Positions 17,195 to 25,083 of a stretch of 64,000 nt of DNA are shown one piece after another. The stretch lies in NCBI GenBank assembly GCA_945892985.1, contig CAMDDU010000011.1:46693-110692 (forward strand). Direction: 5' to 3'. Under the pieces are notes generated by a model, which was not told the origin of the DNA, searched no databases, and worked only from the letters and a program-made list of their open reading frames with translations. Source of the stretch: CAITSH01 sp945892985. Its GTDB lineage: Bacteria; Pseudomonadota; Gammaproteobacteria; Burkholderiales; SG8-39. The translations under genes and the position numbers were made by a program. Each line of letters begins with the position of its first letter. The first letter of the stretch is position 1.

Positions 17195-18586
17195 TCAGAT
17201 ATATTCCATTGCACCGCGCCGCTCTTCATCGGAAACCTTGTAGAACCCCTGCTCCCATTCCTTCGTCTTTTGCCGCAAATAAATATCCCGGAACTCCGCC
17301 CCAAAGGTGTCGACGATCAAGGGGTCCGTGCCGAACGCATCAAGGGCTTCAATGAGCGTACGCGGCAGACGCTCGGGCATAGGCTGGGCGCGGGTCGTGC
17401 GCCCGCCTTCGAGTTCGTACAGGTTATCGTTCCAGGGCGCGCCCGGATCGAGCTGCTTTTTCATGCCCTCCATGCCGGCCGCGAGGGAAAACGCCGCCGT
17501 CAGGTAATAGTTCGTGCTGATATCCGGGGAACGGTTCTCGATGCAATAGCGGTTCATCGGCAATCGGAGCATCGCGGAACGGTTGTTGCGGCCATAACAC
17601 CGCATTACCGGCGCCCAGGACATGTCCGCCATGTCTCCCTGCGAAACCAGCCCCTTGTAGGAATTGAAGGTTGGACAAGAAAGCGCCGTCAATGCCGGAG
17701 CATGCGCCAACAGTCCCGCTGAAAAGTGGAGGGCGATGTCGGCAATCTCGATACCGTAGCGCTTCGCCAGATTGCCCGGCGCGGAACGTTTCGGCTCAAA
17801 CAGGTTGACCTTTGACTTTGCGTCGGCCAAAGACATGTTGTAGTGGGCGCCGGAACGAAAATCATCGCTGAACGGCTTGGGCATAAAGCTCGCAACGCAT
17901 CCAATGGAGCGCGCCACCTGCTTTGCCATGAAACGCAAAAATATCAGCCGGTCACAAGTCTTGAGCGCATCGGCATAGGCAAAATCCAGCTCATACTGGC
18001 CGCGCCCCCCCTCCTGGTCGAACGAATAGACGCCCCAGCCCAGCTCGTTCATGTACTTCACTATCGGATCGAGGAAAGCGAACGACTGCATCGTCTGGTC
18101 GGCATCGTATGCGGGTGTCGGCCCCAAAAAACGGCTCGTCGCCATGGGCTCAAAGCCGCCGGCAGACTTGCGGAACACGTAAAACTCGGGCTCGACACCC
18201 AGATTGAAAATTTGCTTGGCTGCGGCGGTTTTGGCCAACACGCGTTTCAGCGCCACCCTGGGGCAATTTACGTACGGCTCACCATGGTAGTAAAGGTCGC
18301 TGGCAAACCAGGCGAATCGCTTGTCCCACGGAAGGATGACTGGATTGGACAGATCGGGGACCGCCGCACATTCGTCTTTTTGCGGACCGATCAGGCCGAG
18401 GCCCTCGAGAGCGCCCACGGTGAAGAGCTCGGAGCCTTTTGCCATCTTGTCAAAATAGGCCATCGGCACGGTCTTGGTTTTTGGTACGCCATGACCGTCG
18501 ACGTAAGCCGCAAGGCAATATTCCACTCCCTCGGCCGCCAGCTGGCGTTTTGTTTCGGCGATCAGTTTCGGGTCGTTCACTGGCAT
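17195..18586 (-). CDS. Glutamine synthetase-like gamma-glutamyl ligase (GlnT/GMAS branch), module B
   Basis: 463 residues, a complete paralogue of the partial gene at 1-767. Metal/ATP residues are in GVEPEFYVF and GGRGQYELDFAYAD, the substrate loop in SFMPKPFSDDFRSGAHYN, and the C-terminal NRSAMLRLP and RYCIENRSPD contact phosphate and glutamate. The N-terminal AEGVEYCLAAYVDGHGVPK matches the GlnT/gamma-glutamylmethylamide synthetase branch. It probably forms a gamma-glutamyl amide from glutamate, ATP and an amine. GAGGGGA precedes the ATG. It is the first gene of the module B run, 40 bases downstream of operator B. Confidence 0.9.
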   Translation of the reverse strand: MPVNDPKLIAETKRQLAAEGVEYCLAAYVDGHGVPKTKTVPMAYFDKMAKGSELFTVGALEGLGLIGPQKDECAAVPDLSNPVILPWDKRFAWFASDLYYHGEPYVNCPRVALKRVLAKTAAAKQIFNLGVEPEFYVFRKSAGGFEPMATSRFLGPTPAYDADQTMQSFAFLDPIVKYMNELGWGVYSFDQEGGRGQYELDFAYADALKTCDRLIFLRFMAKQVARSIGCVASFMPKPFSDDFRSGAHYNMSLADAKSKVNLFEPKRSAPGNLAKRYGIEIADIALHFSAGLLAHAPALTALSCPTFNSYKGLVSQGDMADMSWAPVMRCYGRNNRSAMLRLPMNRYCIENRSPDISTNYYLTAAFSLAAGMEGMKKQLDPGAPWNDNLYELEGGRTTRAQPMPERLPRTLIEALDAFGTDPLIVDTFGAEFRDIYLRQKTKEWEQGFYKVSDEERRGAMEYI

Positions 18587-18625
18587 TCCCCTCAGGATAG
18601 GTAGACTGCTTCGGACGCTTATCGA

Positions 18626-18645
18626 ATTTAACTAACCGGTTAATT
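18626..18645. promoter_or_regulatory. Putative TetR operator B
   Basis: Palindrome centred on TAACCGGTTA with further matching A/T arms. It lies 40 bases upstream of the GS-like start at 18586, where it would cover the promoter of the leftward 12-kb run. It agrees with the reverse complement of 2932-2951 at 16 of 20 positions, including the outer TTAAC and TTAATT. This is the best evidence that the two modules are co-regulated. Confidence 0.6.
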
Positions 18646-19018
18646 TAAACACCTTGAACGCGACATAACAAGACATAACTCGAAATTTGTTTCCTCAACC
18701 GGCAACGAGCAGCTAGACCGCTAATATCAAACAGAAAAGCTCCGCGGTACCCGTCGCCAAGCAGCACCGCTCCCGCCCGTCAATGGTGCAAAACCTGGCC
18801 GCCCTGCCTGTCGGCAGTGCCCCAATTGCCCGAGTCTAAAGCGCCAAAACGGTCACGCTGGAGCCGCCGGATATCTGCATGCCACCTCCCGCCTGGCCCC
18901 CAATAGTGTCGACACTTCGAGCAGATTCAAGCTTGCGACGCGCCGCACCATAGCCATATGTTAGCAAGCTTCGCGCCAATCTCCGATTTCTCACCACCAG
19001 AACTTTGGGAACAGGATT
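18646..19018. other. Intergenic region without gene
   Basis: About 370 bases between operator B and the amidase promoter. No frame with a convincing start, ribosome site and family resemblance was seen on either strand. It includes a T/A-rich stretch followed by GC-rich sequence. It may hold the rest of the leftward promoter. Confidence 0.5.
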
Positions 19019-19027
19019 TGATATATT
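19019..19027 (+). promoter_or_regulatory. Extended -10 promoter of a probably leaderless amidase gene
   Basis: TG-A-TATATT is an extended -10 element ending 6 bases before the A of the amidase ATG at 19034. The expected transcription start therefore falls on or next to the start codon. No good -35 box and no ribosome site lie upstream. This points to a leaderless mRNA. Confidence 0.5.
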
Positions 19028-19033
19028 CAAACC

Positions 19034-20326
19034 ATGGCAAACTTAAACTACCTCTCGGCCACTGACGCCGCACGGCGCATAGCTTCTGGCGGTATTTCCT
19101 CCGTGGACCTGGTACAGGATTGCCTCGGACGTATCGCGACGCGTGAACCCTTGGTGCACGCTTGGGCGTACCTGTCAGCGGAAAAGGCACTCCTCCAGGC
19201 GCGTGAGCGGGACGACTCTGCCGAGCGGCGCGGTCTACTGCATGGGGTACCCATCGCAGTTAAAGACATCTTCAACACCGCCGATATGCCCACCGGCATG
19301 GGCTCCCCCATCTACGACGGCAACCAGCCGCGGGCCGACGCCGCCTCGGTAGGACTGCTGCGGGCAGCCGGTGCGGTAATCCTCGGGAAAACTGTCACGA
19401 CCGAATTTGCCGCCATGCAGCCGAACCTGACGCGTAACCCTCACCATACTGCGCACACGCCGGGGGGATCGTCGAGCGGTACCGCCGCCGCAGTGGCCGA
19501 CCTGATGGTACCGGCCGGCATCGGCACCCAGACCGCCGGTTCGGTGATCCGTCCCGCGGCATTTTGCGGCGTAGTCGGCTGGAAGCCCAGCTACGGCCTG
19601 ATCAATCGCGCCGGGGTGATGTCCGAGTCCGAATCGCTTGACACCATCGGGGGCATGGCCCGCTCAGTCAATGACATTGCGCTGGTCAATGCCGTTCTCA
19701 ACGGCCGACCGGCTGTTGGCACCACCGTCCTCCTAAGGCCACCGCGCATTGCCATCGCCCGAACGCACCTCTGGAATGAAACCAGCCCGGAATCGATCGA
19801 CGCGGTCCATGACATGGGGGCGAAACTCGCCACAGCGGGCGCGCGCGTCACAAGCATTGAATTACCTCCGCTTTTTGCGAGCATGGCTGCGGCGCACTGG
19901 AGGGTGCTGTCATATGAATTCTTCCGGGCATTGGCGTGGGAATGGAACAATCACCGCGAAATGTTGAGCGAGAAACTCCAGCAATACCTCGAGATCGGCC
20001 GCGACCACCGCTACGAAGACTATCTTGATGACCTCGCCACTGCGGCGGCGTGCCGCGCGGCATTTCCCTCCGTACTCGGTGACTGCGACGCGCTGCTAGT
20101 TCCAAGCGCCGCCGGCGAGGCACCCGAAGGGCTTTCCGCAACCGGAGATCAGCGCTGGCAGAGCATGTGGACTTTCCTGCACGCGCCGGCAATATCACTG
20201 CCGACGCACAAAGGGCCCAAGGGCTTGCCCGTGGGCACAAAATTTATCGGTGGATTCCACCGCGATGATCACTTGCTCGCCGTCGCGCTATGGGTCGAGC
20301 AGCGCATTGGACACGCCTGGACATAA
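19034..20326 (+). CDS. Amidase signature (AS) family hydrolase
   Basis: 430 residues of the amidase signature fold. The Ser-cisSer-Lys triad is Lys77 (PIAVKDIFN), cis-Ser146 (TPGGSSSGT) and nucleophile Ser170 (GTQTAGSVIRPAAF). It hydrolyses a carboxamide or related amide to acid and ammonia in the cytosol; no signal peptide is seen. It stands alone on the plus strand, divergent from the module B run, and converges on the MmgE/PrpD gene with a 61-base gap. There is no ribosome site (see the promoter entry). It could release nitrogen from a product of module B, but this is only positional. Confidence 0.9.
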   Translation: MANLNYLSATDAARRIASGGISSVDLVQDCLGRIATREPLVHAWAYLSAEKALLQARERDDSAERRGLLHGVPIAVKDIFNTADMPTGMGSPIYDGNQPRADAASVGLLRAAGAVILGKTVTTEFAAMQPNLTRNPHHTAHTPGGSSSGTAAAVADLMVPAGIGTQTAGSVIRPAAFCGVVGWKPSYGLINRAGVMSESESLDTIGGMARSVNDIALVNAVLNGRPAVGTTVLLRPPRIAIARTHLWNETSPESIDAVHDMGAKLATAGARVTSIELPPLFASMAAAHWRVLSYEFFRALAWEWNNHREMLSEKLQQYLEIGRDHRYEDYLDDLATAAACRAAFPSVLGDCDALLVPSAAGEAPEGLSATGDQRWQSMWTFLHAPAISLPTHKGPKGLPVGTKFIGGFHRDDHLLAVALWVEQRIGHAWT

Positions 20327-20387
20327 CTTCAAGCTGAACGTTGCCGCCATACTCTCAGCTGCTAATCCACGTACCGGCGCAGCACGG

Positions 20388-21752
20388 TTACAAATCCGCG
20401 CCCCCGGCCAATTGGCGCACAGTGCCAAGCTTTTCAATGTTCAGCACATCCGAGTAAACACGCCCTGACAATACCTCGCCCCAGATCGGACGGGCGATGG
20501 CGAAAAATTTTTCGCGGTATTCATCCGGATCGGCCGGATTGGCCGGCTCGCCGCGGATAGTCTCGCAGCGCCCCTCAAGTCGCGTACCGTCCTTGAGCAG
20601 CACGGCCACTTCGCAAAGTTGCTTGCCCGGGAACTGCGCGCTGAATTCAGGCACCTCGTGCATCTCGACACGCTGCATCAGCGCATTGATGCGCGGATCG
20701 CTTGCCGTGCTGTCGGTAAAACACTCCAAACCGTGACTACCCTTGACGATCACCGCTGCCAGCGCAAACGGCGTTGAAAACCGCGTGGCAAAGGCGTTGC
20801 GGATGTCCTTGCGATTAAGAAAAATAATGAATTTGAAACCGCGCACATTGATGCGCTCGATATCTTCCGGACGCACCGGCACCGTCGCCTTGGCGAGCGC
20901 CATGCGCAGCGCGTCGATAGCCGCGTGGATGGGGCGGCCGCAAGGGTAAAGCTTGATATAGCCTTCGGCCAAAAACCAGCGCCGACCGAGGTCGCGCACC
21001 ACATCCGCAGGCCGAAAATTATCGAACAACACCTCATCGCAGGTCGCCGCCACGCCATCCAACGGGCCGGTGAAGCCCGATTCCACCAGGCGCACCGCCA
21101 TCTGCCCCATCAGCGCACTGTGCGCGGCGTACCAGTTGCGCAGCGTCGCGCCGTCTTTCATGCTGCGCCGGTTACCCCCTATGGGCGAGGAGCCGGCCAG
21201 GCTGATCAGCTCACGCATGCGCCGCGGATCGAGTCCCTGCAACTTCGCCACCGCCACCGCCGCGCCGACCACACCGTAAGTGCCATGCGGATGAATTTCC
21301 ATGCGCATGTCACAAGCGCCGCCGATACGGCCGCAAATTTCGTAACCGAGGGCGCAGGCCAGCAACAATTGCTCACCCGAACAGCCCAACTGCTGCGCCA
21401 CGGCAAACGCCGCCGGCAGCACTTGTATGCCCGGATGGCCGTTGGTGGCGAGATTGCCCTCATCGAGCTCCAGCCAGCACCCCGCAGCGGCGTTGAGCGC
21501 GGCGGCGTCCATCGGGTTGAGGCGCCGGCCCGACCCGATGACGCTGGCGTGGCCTGCCGCCACCTGCGGCAGTTGTTTGGCCAACAGCGCTTTCATCTCG
21601 GCTTCTTGGTTGCCGGCGGCGCTGGCCGCCAGCGTGTCGGCAATGATGGCACGAAGATACGTCAACGCCGGCGCCGGCACATCGGCCAGTTGCGTACGAT
21701 TGGCGAAATCCGCCAGTTCATCCAGATAAGAAGACCCCAGCTCTGCAGCCAT
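20388..21752 (-). CDS. MmgE/PrpD family protein, copy 1
   Basis: 454 residues from the ATG at 21752 (GGAG 6 bases upstream). Typical segments are AIIADTLAASAAGNQEAE, NAAAGCWLELDEGN, HPHGTYGVVGAA, GGNRRSMKDGATLRNWYAAHSALMG and YPCGRPIHAAIDAL. The family includes 2-methylcitrate dehydratase PrpD and cis-aconitate decarboxylase, so dehydration or decarboxylation of a tricarboxylate-like acid is plausible. It is divergent from a Bug receptor gene 163 bases away. Only modest similarity to the two other copies (52780-54291, 57088-58473), so different substrates are likely. Confidence 0.9.
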   Translation of the reverse strand: MAAELGSSYLDELADFANRTQLADVPAPALTYLRAIIADTLAASAAGNQEAEMKALLAKQLPQVAAGHASVIGSGRRLNPMDAAALNAAAGCWLELDEGNLATNGHPGIQVLPAAFAVAQQLGCSGEQLLLACALGYEICGRIGGACDMRMEIHPHGTYGVVGAAVAVAKLQGLDPRRMRELISLAGSSPIGGNRRSMKDGATLRNWYAAHSALMGQMAVRLVESGFTGPLDGVAATCDEVLFDNFRPADVVRDLGRRWFLAEGYIKLYPCGRPIHAAIDALRMALAKATVPVRPEDIERINVRGFKFIIFLNRKDIRNAFATRFSTPFALAAVIVKGSHGLECFTDSTASDPRINALMQRVEMHEVPEFSAQFPGKQLCEVAVLLKDGTRLEGRCETIRGEPANPADPDEYREKFFAIARPIWGEVLSGRVYSDVLNIEKLGTVRQLAGGADL

Positions 21753-21762
21753 GCACCACTCC

Positions 21763-21795
21763 ATTGCCCAAGCATTGCCCAGGCGTTATCCAAGA
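21763..21795. repeat. 11-base tandem repeat array (2 good plus 1 degenerate copy)
   Basis: Units attgcccaagc and attgcccaggc followed by the degenerate gttatccaaga, just upstream of the MmgE/PrpD start. One of several intergenic arrays with about this period in the window. Confidence 0.6.
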
Positions 21796-21915
21796 CCAAA
21801 AAACCGGGACCAACCAGTGTCCCCATCCATAGCGCGGCGGAGTCGCGCGATTACCGCGCCGCTACGCTGCTGCGCATACTACAATGCGCCGCACGTCCAC
21901 TCGCGGAAAAACATC

Positions 21916-22887
21916 ATGCGCCTCAACCCCCTCTCAAACGCAATCGCCGCTCTGTCCCTGGCCTTCGCCTCGCTTGCCGGCGCCCAAACCTTTCCGGACA
22001 AACCGCTGCGCATCGTCGTGCCCTTTGGCACCGGCAGCGCGGTCGACACTATCGCCAGGGTCGTCGGCGCCCAAGTCGCAGAGCAGATCGGCCAGCAGGT
22101 GATCATCGACAACCGCACCGGCGCCAACGGCATCATTGCCGCCGAAGCGGTGGCGCGCTCAACACCGGACGGCTACACCTTGTTCATGCCCAACGACGGC
22201 ATGATGGCGGCCAACCCCGCCATGTACGCCAAGCTGCCCTATGACCCGCTAAAGGATTTTTTGCCGGTGACGCTGTTCTCCACGGTGCCGCTGGTGCTGG
22301 TGGTCAACCCGGCCTTCCCGGCCAAAACAGTCGGCGAACTGGTGGCGCTCGCCAAGGCCAAGCCCGGCAGCATTAATTTTTCCTCGACCGGATCGGGCGC
22401 GGCGCAACACCTCGCGATGGAATTTTTCATGGAGGCGAGCGGCACGCGCCTGACCCACGTGCCCTACAAGGCCATGGGCCCGGCCCTCGCCGACGTGCTG
22501 GCCGGCCATGTGCCTGTGATGTTCTCGGGCATGTCCAATGTCATCAGCCTGGTCCGGGACGGCAAGTTGCGCGCCCTCGGCGCGAGCACGGCCAAACGCT
22601 CCTCGGCGATGCCAGAGGTGCCGACCGTCGCCGAGGCCGGCGTCGCCGCCTACAACTACGCCGCATGGAACGGTGTGGTCGCCCCCGCCGGCACCCCGCC
22701 GGAGGTGATACGCAAACTGCACGCCGAATTCGCCAAAGCCATCGCCAGCCCGGCCGTGCGGGCCAGATTGGCGACGCTAGGCTTTGAACTTTCGGGCGAT
22801 GGCCCGGCCGAATTTGGCGCCCTTATACGCAGCGATGTGGCACGCTATGGCAAGCTCATACGCGCGCTAGGCATTACCGCCAACTAA
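21916..22887 (+). CDS. Bug family (TctC-type) periplasmic receptor
   Basis: 323 residues: signal peptide MRLNPLSNAIAALSLAFASL ending near AGA, then FPDKPLRIVVPFGTGSAVDT (the family uses this first loop to bind carboxylate groups), RTGANGIIAAEAVARSTPDG, AQHLAMEFFMEASG and HVPYKAMGPALADVLAGH. Bug proteins bind organic acids, amino acids or their amides for TTT transport, but no TctA/TctB membrane genes are in the window. TACAAT at about 21879 may be a -10 box. Followed by a DMT transporter gene. Confidence 0.93.
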   Translation: MRLNPLSNAIAALSLAFASLAGAQTFPDKPLRIVVPFGTGSAVDTIARVVGAQVAEQIGQQVIIDNRTGANGIIAAEAVARSTPDGYTLFMPNDGMMAANPAMYAKLPYDPLKDFLPVTLFSTVPLVLVVNPAFPAKTVGELVALAKAKPGSINFSSTGSGAAQHLAMEFFMEASGTRLTHVPYKAMGPALADVLAGHVPVMFSGMSNVISLVRDGKLRALGASTAKRSSAMPEVPTVAEAGVAAYNYAAWNGVVAPAGTPPEVIRKLHAEFAKAIASPAVRARLATLGFELSGDGPAEFGALIRSDVARYGKLIRALGITAN

Positions 22888-23032
22888 GGACACGCGCCGG
22901 GCCTCCAGCCGAACAACGCCCGCAACACCCGCGCCAACACCTGCCGCACCAAGCCCGGGCCCCTCGCGTGAGGCGCGATTGGCCTGGCAAGCGTGTATCG
23001 TGCCCACCTGCACATCAAGCCCCGCCACCCGC

Positions 23033-23923
23033 ATGTCTTTTCGAATTCCCGGCACCAATGTACTGGCACTGCTGACCGGCGCCATCATCTGGGGCCTGAT
23101 CTGGTATCCCTATCGCAGGTTGGGCGAGTACGGCATCAGTGCCGAATGGTCTTCAGCGCTGACCTATGGCGCTGCGCTGGCGCTATGGTTTGTGTTCTGC
23201 TCCGGCCAGATCAAGGCCCTCAGGCCAAGCGCCGCGCTGGCCCTGATTGGCGCGGTCGCCGGCTGCGCCAATGTCGGCCTCACCAGTGCCCTCATACACG
23301 GCGAGATCATGCGCGTGCTGCTGCTGTTTTACCTTGCCCCGGTATGGACGGTGCTGTTCGCGCGGCCGCTGCTGGGCGAACGTCTGAGCGCCGCCGGTCT
23401 TGCCATCGTGGCGCTGGCACTTGCCGGAGCGATTGTCATGCTGTGGCAGCCTGCCGCAGGCCTGCCCCTTCCCGCCACCAAGGCCGAATGCTTGGGCCTT
23501 GCCGCCGGGGTCGCATTCGCCCTGTCCAATGTGCTTGCGCGCAAGGCCAGCGGACATAGCGGAGGAGAAAAAACATTCTGGGTGCTCACCGGTAGCTGCG
23601 CCATCGGCTTTGCGGCGGCGCTGGCCGGCGCCGGGCCGCTCTTGCCGCCGCAAGAGCTCGCGACAAGCCAGGTCCACGTATGGATGCCAGTAACGCTGAT
23701 CGCGCTCATCGGCATAGTGCTGTTGTTCGGCAACCTGGTGGTGCAATTTGGCCTCAGTCACACCCCGGCCAATCGCGCCATCGTCATCTACCTGTTTGAA
23801 CTGGTGGTCGCCGCCTTTGCATCCTGGCTGCTCGCCGGCGAAGTGATGTCGCCGCAGGAGTGGATGGGCGGCGCGATGATCATCGTCGCGAGCCTGGTCT
23901 CGGCGCGACTGGAAAAAAGCTGA
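23033..23923 (+). CDS. EamA/DMT family transporter
   Basis: 296 residues with about ten hydrophobic segments in two EamA repeats: GAIIWGLIWYPYRRLGEYG near the start and LVVQFGLSHTPANRAIVIYL, FELVVAAFASWLLAGEVMS late. Members export or import metabolites and amino acids across the inner membrane. The ATG at 23033 was chosen because the membrane domain begins directly after it; a start 18 codons earlier is possible. Located 145 bases after a Bug gene on the same strand and convergent with another Bug gene 84 bases on. Substrate unknown. Confidence 0.88.
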   Translation: MSFRIPGTNVLALLTGAIIWGLIWYPYRRLGEYGISAEWSSALTYGAALALWFVFCSGQIKALRPSAALALIGAVAGCANVGLTSALIHGEIMRVLLLFYLAPVWTVLFARPLLGERLSAAGLAIVALALAGAIVMLWQPAAGLPLPATKAECLGLAAGVAFALSNVLARKASGHSGGEKTFWVLTGSCAIGFAAALAGAGPLLPPQELATSQVHVWMPVTLIALIGIVLLFGNLVVQFGLSHTPANRAIVIYLFELVVAAFASWLLAGEVMSPQEWMGGAMIIVASLVSARLEKS

Positions 23924-24007
23924 ACGAACGGTCCGCCAAGCACCACCACGGCAAAGCCGCGCTGCGCGCGATGGCAGCCAGGCCCAAAAGCAGCATCAGG
24001 CGCAGAA

Positions 24008-24976
24008 TCAATCGACCTTGATATTGGCCGCCTTCGCCACCTTGCTGAAGCTCGCCACTTCCTCGGCAATCATCCTATCGAACTCCTCGGGTGTATTCGT
24101 CGCAGGCTCGGTTCCGAGCGGCGCCAGTCGCGCCTTGACATCGGGCTCTTTGAGTATGCGCGTGACCTCTGCATTGAGCTGGTTGATCAGTGCGCGCGGC
24201 GTCTTGGCCGGCGCCAGCAGCCCGTACCAAAATACCCACAGGTAGCCGGGTGCGCCCGACTCCGACACCGTCGGCATGTCAGGTAGTTCTGCCATACGTT
24301 TGCCGCTGGTCACGGCGATGGCCTTGGCCCTGCCGTCCCTGACGAGGTTGATGGCGCTGGCAAAGGGCGAGATAAAAAAATCGACGCGGCCGGTGACGGT
24401 CTCGGTCAGCGCCTCGGGAATGCCCTTGAAGGGCACATGCACGACATCCATGCCGGTCTGCGCCTTGAGCAGCTCCACGGCAAAGTGCGAGCCGCTGCCA
24501 AGGCCGGCTGAAGCGTAATTGAGCTGGCCCGGCCTGGATTTGGCCAGCGCGACAAGTTCGGCCACGCTCTTCACGCCCAGCTTGGGCGACACGATAAGCA
24601 AGGCGGGGCCGGTGGCGGTCAAGGTGATGCCGGAAAAATCCTTGATCGCGTCAAAGCCCAGCTTGGGATAAATCGCCGGCGCGATGGCATGGGCCGAAGA
24701 CACCGACAGCAGCGTGTAAGCGTCGGGCGCCGCACCCGCCACCGCCTGGGCGGCAATATTGCTGCCGGCACCGAGACGGTTCTCCACCAGCACGGACTGC
24801 TTCCAGGACTCGGACAGTTTTTGCGACAGGATGCGCGCTGCAATATCGGGCACACCGCCCGGAGAGAAACCGACCAGTATGCGAACCGGCTTGGACGGAT
24901 AAGCCTGAGCTTGCGCTTGGGCAAGCAATGGCAAGCCAAGCAGCGCCGCGGCGCTCAGTACGATGAGTGGTTTCAT
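24008..24976 (-). CDS. Bug family (TctC-type) periplasmic receptor
   Basis: 322 residues: signal peptide MKPLIVLSAAALLGLPLLAQ to AQA, then YPSKPVRILVGFSPGGVPDI, ENRLGAGSNIAAQAVAGAAPD, YASAGLGSGSHFAVELLKAQ and HVPFKGIPEALTETVTGRVD. The SPGG loop is the usual carboxylate-binding segment. Last gene of a leftward group that starts at 32716. It is preceded by a 3-copy 11-base repeat in its leader, and the next Bug gene lies 107 bases upstream, so two receptors are adjacent without transporter subunits. Confidence 0.93.
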   Translation of the reverse strand: MKPLIVLSAAALLGLPLLAQAQAQAYPSKPVRILVGFSPGGVPDIAARILSQKLSESWKQSVLVENRLGAGSNIAAQAVAGAAPDAYTLLSVSSAHAIAPAIYPKLGFDAIKDFSGITLTATGPALLIVSPKLGVKSVAELVALAKSRPGQLNYASAGLGSGSHFAVELLKAQTGMDVVHVPFKGIPEALTETVTGRVDFFISPFASAINLVRDGRAKAIAVTSGKRMAELPDMPTVSESGAPGYLWVFWYGLLAPAKTPRALINQLNAEVTRILKEPDVKARLAPLGTEPATNTPEEFDRMIAEEVASFSKVAKAANIKVD

Positions 24977-24992
24977 GATGATTCCGGTGGGG

Positions 24993-25025
24993 TTCTGGGA
25001 ACATTCTGGGAGCATTTCGGGAACA
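24993..25025. repeat. 11-base tandem repeat array (3 copies) in a Bug gene leader
   Basis: Units ttctgggaaca, ttctgggagca and tttcgggaaca run without gaps, starting 17 bases upstream of the Bug start codon at 24976. A weaker fourth unit (ttccggtgggg) adjoins at 24982-24992. As the array lies in the 5-prime leader, copy number could change expression. Confidence 0.7.
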
Positions 25026-25083
25026 AACAGGCTGAAAACCCGCGCCAGACGGTCGTTTCCAGCCGATGATCGAATGAAATTAC

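Noticed and set aside
20925..22244. A 439-codon frame running across the MmgE/PrpD gene into the Bug gene
   Set aside because: Antisense to one gene and out of frame in the next; low-complexity His/Arg-rich product.
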